The notes below the pieces were generated by a model. That model saw nothing but the letters and a program-made list of their open reading frames with translations, did no database searches and was not told the origin of the DNA. The position numbers were made by a program, and so were the translations under genes. DNA of 8,428 nt from DATFAS01 sp035254305 (GTDB lineage: Bacteria > Bacillota > Bacilli > Aneurinibacillales > RAOX-1): contig DATFAS010000157.1 in the NCBI GenBank assembly GCA_035254305.1, forward strand, positions 1 through 8,428, given 5' to 3'. Below, one piece after another: positions 5,840 to 8,428 of this stretch (within the stretch, counting starts at the first letter, position 1; each line of letters starts with the position of its first letter).

Positions 5840-7129
5840 TTGGCCGGATCAGGGTCTAAAGCACAATCTCAACCAAGCAATTGGGTACTCATTATTATTG
5901 CCTCTATTCCTCTTGTGATGGTTCTAGGTAATTCCATGCTGGTGCCGGTCCTTCCGGATATGCAAACAAAGCTAAATCTTTCTAAGTTTCAATCCAGCCT
6001 TACCATTACTGCCTTTTCTTTTGCTGCTGGAATCGTGATTCCCTTTGTTGGTTACCTATCTGATCGCTTTGGACGAAAGATGATCATTGTACCAGGTCTC
6101 ATTCTATACGGACTCGGAGGGTTACTTGCGGGATTTGCTGCTTGGAAGATGGCTAATCCCTATACCATTATTCTTCTTGCTAGAATTCTGCAGGGGATTG
6201 GAGCATCCGGAACAGCTCCCATCGCCATGGCCTTGGTAGGTGACCTCTTCTCCGGTGGACAAGAATCCAAAGCACTTGGACTCATTGAATCAACAAACCA
6301 ATTAGGTAAGGTCCTTTCTCCCATTATTGGTTCACTTATTGCTTTACTCGTTTGGTATGCTGTTTTTTTTGCCTTCCCCATCCTATGCTTCATAACGGCC
6401 TTAGCCGTTTGGTTTGTCGTTAAGGAAAAGAAGCTTCCACCACCCAAACCAGTGGGCCAATATCTAAGCGATGTCATGACGATCCTAAAGAATCAGGGCA
6501 GTTGGCTGATCACCGCATTTTTTGTCGGGTCCATTAGTCTATTCATCCTGTTCGGGATTTTATTTTATCTATCTGATACACTGGAGAATTCGTATGGTAT
6601 CGATGGAATTAAGAAGGGGTTTATTCTAGCTATTCCCCTTATGGGTGCTGTGACGACCTCGTATATTACAGGCGGAAAGATAAAACAAAATAAACCACTT
6701 ATGCGCAAATTAATGCTGATTGGATTATCTCTGCTTACCATCAGTTCAGTAGCAGTTGCCTTTTTTAAACACACCTATTTAATGATCGGACTCATTACCC
6801 TTGGCAGTATAGGAATTGGGTTGGTTCTCCCCTGTCTTAATACGCTAATTACAGGTGCCGTTTCCCGTTCAGAACGAGGCATGATTACTTCTCTGTATAA
6901 TAGTTTGCGTTTTATTGGTGTTGCTATAGGCCCTCCTGTTTTCGGTTGGCTTATGCAAATTTCTCATAAAGTCATGTTCTTTTCAGTTTCTGGACTTGCT
7001 CTATTCACCTTCTTATTAACTTTCTTCCTTATTAAGCCAGGACAAAAAGGAAAAGGAAGCACGGAGGCACCTGAGAAACAGAAGGTGAAAAATCCGTCTA
7101 CCATATTTCGTAAAATACCAGCCCGATAA
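5840..7129 (+). CDS. MFS transporter, probable drug:H+ antiporter (DHA1 type)
   Basis: This is a 429-residue inner-membrane transporter, a normal size for a 12-helix major facilitator. Motif A lies between helices 2 and 3 as GYLSDRFGRK (about 71-80, with D75 and R76). Helix 4 carries the proton-antiporter motif B, LARILQGIGASG. Helix 5 has a motif C-like stretch, LGKVLSPIIGSL, in which the usual GP is SP. These point to an exporter of the multidrug or tetracycline-like group; the substrate cannot be told from sequence. A larger loop after helix 6 (VKEKKLPPPKPVG) joins the halves, and the C-terminal tail of about 30 residues is Lys-rich. The start is TTG 5840, chosen for its ribosome site. Two small ORFs follow, the first 27 bases downstream, in an apparent operon. 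A candidate operator lies upstream; no good sigma-A promoter is evident (TATAGT at 5808-5813 is a weak -10). Confidence 0.93.
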   Translation: MAGSGSKAQSQPSNWVLIIIASIPLVMVLGNSMLVPVLPDMQTKLNLSKFQSSLTITAFSFAAGIVIPFVGYLSDRFGRKMIIVPGLILYGLGGLLAGFAAWKMANPYTIILLARILQGIGASGTAPIAMALVGDLFSGGQESKALGLIESTNQLGKVLSPIIGSLIALLVWYAVFFAFPILCFITALAVWFVVKEKKLPPPKPVGQYLSDVMTILKNQGSWLITAFFVGSISLFILFGILFYLSDTLENSYGIDGIKKGFILAIPLMGAVTTSYITGGKIKQNKPLMRKLMLIGLSLLTISSVAVAFFKHTYLMIGLITLGSIGIGLVLPCLNTLITGAVSRSERGMITSLYNSLRFIGVAIGPPVFGWLMQISHKVMFFSVSGLALFTFLLTFFLIKPGQKGKGSTEAPEKQKVKNPSTIFRKIPAR

Positions 7130-7142
7130 TTTATCCAATAGT

Positions 7143-7150
7143 GGAGGTGA
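7143..7150 (+). promoter_or_regulatory. Consensus ribosome binding site of the 38-codon ORF
   Basis: GGAGGTGA is an exact extended Shine-Dalgarno sequence; GGAGG ends nine bases before TTG 7157. This is the same spacing and nearly the same layout as the MFS start, GGAG then nine bases then TTG. Confidence 0.75.
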
Positions 7151-7156
7151 GTTCTC

Positions 7157-7273
7157 TTGGAAAACCTAACCTTATCGAGTCAACCAATTTGGAATACCAT
7201 GCAAGCTATATATCGTTGGATTCAACAACAACAAATCGCAAAGAGAAGAGTACTGATCTACAGTGGAAAGTAG
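7157..7273 (+). CDS. Small 38-residue ORF, coupled to the next gene
   Basis: This ORF begins with TTG 7157 and encodes a 38-residue basic peptide. It has an amphipathic-looking middle (IWNTMQAIYRWI), a QQQQ run, then AKRR and an ending of VLIYSGK. There is no signal peptide and no recognised family. Support comes mainly from its exact GGAGGTGA ribosome site, which would otherwise serve nothing. Its stop (7271-7273) lies inside the start region of the following gene (GTG 7263), an 11-base overlap in a different frame. The next gene has no good site of its own, so translational coupling is likely. It could be a real microprotein, a leader peptide, or the front of a longer protein separated by a +1 frameshift. 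Confidence 0.5.
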   Translation: MENLTLSSQPIWNTMQAIYRWIQQQQIAKRRVLIYSGK

Positions 7274-7745
7274 TTTTAGGTCAAGAAATAGGCAAATCGA
7301 GGTATTGCTCTGGAGTATTGCTTTTCCGGGATTTGGGCAATTATTGAATAAAAGGTTTTTCAAGGGGGTCGTTTTCCTCCTTTTGGAGTTTATCATTAAT
7401 AATCAATCTAATTTAAATACCATCATTATTTTAAGCTTTCAAGGTGAGATTGAAGAATCGATTGACCAAGCTAATTATCAATGGTTGATGTTCTATCCCT
7501 GTGTATATTTATTCGCCATGTGGGATGCTTATCGGGATGCGGGTGGCGGGGATAAACCCTATTCTTTTCTCCCTTTCGTCTTATCAGCCTATCTGGGTAC
7601 AGTTGGGGTTATCTTTTCCGATACAGTTACAATTTTTGGGTATCCATGGGGGCCTATATTTTTCTCCATTCTTTCCTTACTTATAGGTGTAGTGATGGGA
7701 TTAATCATCCAAAAGGCTCTTCAAAGAAGTAAGAATAACATCTAA
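7263..7745 (+). CDS. Small multi-pass membrane protein with PGFGQ motif
   Basis: This 160-residue protein resembles an uncharacterised Bacillales membrane family related in style to TM2-type proteins; the function is unknown. Predicted membrane segments lie at about 12-29, 33-47, 72-88, 99-117 and 124-150. The first carries WSIAFPGFGQLLNKRFFKG, the PGxGQ turn followed by a basic loop typical of TM2-like proteins. Further features are SFQGEIEESID, a YQWLMFYPCVYLFAMWDAYRD segment and GGGDKPYSFLPF. The start is GTG 7263. Upstream there is only a weak purine stretch (AAGAGAAGAG, about 12 bases away), so translation probably depends on the overlapping 38-codon ORF. It is the last gene of the MFS operon, closed by a terminator directly at its stop. 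It may work with the exporter, but position alone is weak evidence. Confidence 0.82.
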   Translation: MESSFRSRNRQIEVLLWSIAFPGFGQLLNKRFFKGVVFLLLEFIINNQSNLNTIIILSFQGEIEESIDQANYQWLMFYPCVYLFAMWDAYRDAGGGDKPYSFLPFVLSAYLGTVGVIFSDTVTIFGYPWGPIFFSILSLLIGVVMGLIIQKALQRSKNNI

Positions 7746-7778
7746 CCCCTCCCTCTTCAAGGAAGGGGTTTTCATTTA
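7744..7778 (+). terminator. Terminator of the MFS operon
   Basis: AACCCCT (7744-7750) pairs with AGGGGTT (7764-7770). CC/GG extends the stem past a one-base bulge around an 8-base loop, and TTTTCATTT follows. The stem overlaps the stop codon of the membrane protein gene. Confidence 0.85.
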
Positions 7779-7781
7779 CGC

Positions 7782-7805
7782 ACAAAAGGAGCTTATCAGC
7801 TCCTT
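7782..7805 (-). terminator. Terminator of the DUF3231 gene
   Basis: AAGGAGCT (7786-7793) and AGCTCCTT (7798-7805) form a perfect 8-base stem with a TATC loop. On the minus strand it is followed by TTGTG, giving CCTTTTG across the stem end. It begins seven bases past the DUF3231 stop. On the plus strand CGTTCTTTT follows, so it may also back up the MFS operon terminator. Confidence 0.75.
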
Positions 7806-7812
7806 CGTTCTT

Positions 7813-8428
7813 TTACCTATTTACTCCCGCCAAGGCGTTCCGATCATCAGCTTGTGGTGGTTGCTCCATCCATTCATTTTCAATCATTAATTTCGTTCCT
7901 TCAGAAGCATACATCCCTAATTCAGTGATTAAACGAGAATAGGTGACACCTAAATCCTTTCTTGCACTAATCGCTAATGCAGCTCCAAAGTCTGCTATAC
8001 CAATAGAGGTCACCGCAACTACATGCGCAAGTATATATTTATCTGAAAAGGTTGGCACTGTTGAATTCGTTACGGCATCATCCCAGGTCATGGGTGCTTT
8101 CATTTCACTTTTATTTAAAAAGTCACAAAGAATACCGATATGGTTACTTGCCATTTCTCTGCCTTTCACCAAATACTCACGGATCTTTTTGGAATGAGCA
8201 ACTTGGCTAAATCCCATTACTAAGGCCTTCCCTAGTGCATTCGTTTGAATATTCGCATACAGATGAGTTGCCTCAATCGCAAGGAGTGGGCGTTGTTCAT
8301 TTCCGAATAGATGCCCCAGAAAATTCTCTTTCTTAACAAAATCAATCCTTTCAGGAATCGATATGAAGGGTGCTCTGATATAAATCCCTTTATTTAACAA
8401 CAGATTGACTGCCCTATTATCCAATTCC
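7813..8428 (-). CDS. DUF3231 protein, C-terminal part (5' end outside the window)
   Basis: The 205 visible codons run off the window edge. The reading frame is open to the last base, with Glu then Leu (TTG) before Asp-Asn-Arg, so an apparent TTG start at 8424 is most likely internal. The sequence matches DUF3231 (ferritin-like, related to coat-F-type proteins). Family-style segments are LNKGIYIRAPFISIPE, NEQRPLLAIEATHLYANIQTN, GFSQVAHSKKIREYLVKGREMASNHI, TFSDKYILAHV and IENEWMEQPPQADDR. Full members usually have two tandem repeats of about 165 residues, so this is probably the second repeat plus the end of the first. No signal peptide or membrane segment is seen in this part. Function is unknown; family members occur mainly in spore-forming Bacillales. 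The C-terminal half looks intact. Confidence 0.88.
   Translation of the reverse strand, partial: ELDNRAVNLLLNKGIYIRAPFISIPERIDFVKKENFLGHLFGNEQRPLLAIEATHLYANIQTNALGKALVMGFSQVAHSKKIREYLVKGREMASNHIGILCDFLNKSEMKAPMTWDDAVTNSTVPTFSDKYILAHVVAVTSIGIADFGAALAISARKDLGVTYSRLITELGMYASEGTKLMIENEWMEQPPQADDRNALAGVNR

Noticed and set aside
6160..6774. Minus-strand ORFs within the MFS gene
   Set aside because: They are antisense shadows of membrane-helix codons with no ribosome sites or independent signals.
7141..7347. 68-codon ORF starting at GTG 7141
   Set aside because: Its first codons are the ribosome site of the 38-codon ORF, it has no upstream site, and it overlaps two better-supported frames.
7943..8197. 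Plus-strand ORF antisense to the DUF3231 gene
   Set aside because: It is a shadow frame; the minus strand gives the recognisable family.

Overview
The window looks like ordinary chromosomal sequence from a low-GC Gram-positive, spore-forming type of bacterium (Bacillota, order Bacillales; the Paenibacillaceae/Brevibacillus-Ammoniphilus area is a guess from protein flavour, not a measurement). The reasons are AGGAGG-type ribosome binding sites, frequent TTG and GTG starts, a Bacillus-style biotin synthase, a DUF3231 protein and a Bacillales-type small membrane protein. I see no transposase, integrase, tRNA, rRNA or CRISPR array, and no sign of recent transfer.

Layout. Bases 33-1049 (+) encode biotin synthase BioB, ending at a hairpin terminator. 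Bases 1279-4117 (+) are a two-gene signalling operon: an OmpR-family response regulator followed, with a 23-base overlap, by a large six-pass membrane histidine kinase with a roughly 230-residue helical extracytoplasmic region. Its promoter region carries three copies of TTAAGAA, two of them 11 bases apart, and a perfect DnaA box. A bidirectional terminator separates the kinase from the convergent SIMPL-domain (DUF541) secreted protein (4163-4891, -). Divergent from it is a short membrane-anchored protein with an extreme His/Gly/Cys-rich tail (5041-5301, +). Next come an unrecognised 64-residue protein (5474-5668, -) and, divergent from that, an MFS drug-type exporter (5840-7129, +). The exporter is followed in the same apparent operon by a 38-codon small ORF (7157-7273) and a PGFGQ-type small membrane protein (7263-7745). 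The window ends inside a DUF3231 gene (7813-8428, -) that runs off the right edge.

Working together: only the regulator/kinase pair and the MFS/small ORF/membrane protein group are supported as operons. The regulator pair probably controls itself through the TTAAGAA repeats (inference); its stimulus and other targets cannot be read from the window. The MFS gene has a perfect 7-base inverted repeat upstream that could be a repressor operator, but no regulator gene is adjacent.

Several starts were moved from the longest possible reading to the one with the best ribosome binding site: ATG 5041, ATG 5668 (-) and TTG 5840. I do not see a clear undescribed multi-gene system. The most unusual items are the His-rich tail protein, the coupled 38-codon ORF, the TTAAGAA/DnaA-box promoter, and the kinase with its atypical sensor and altered ATP-binding G1 motif.
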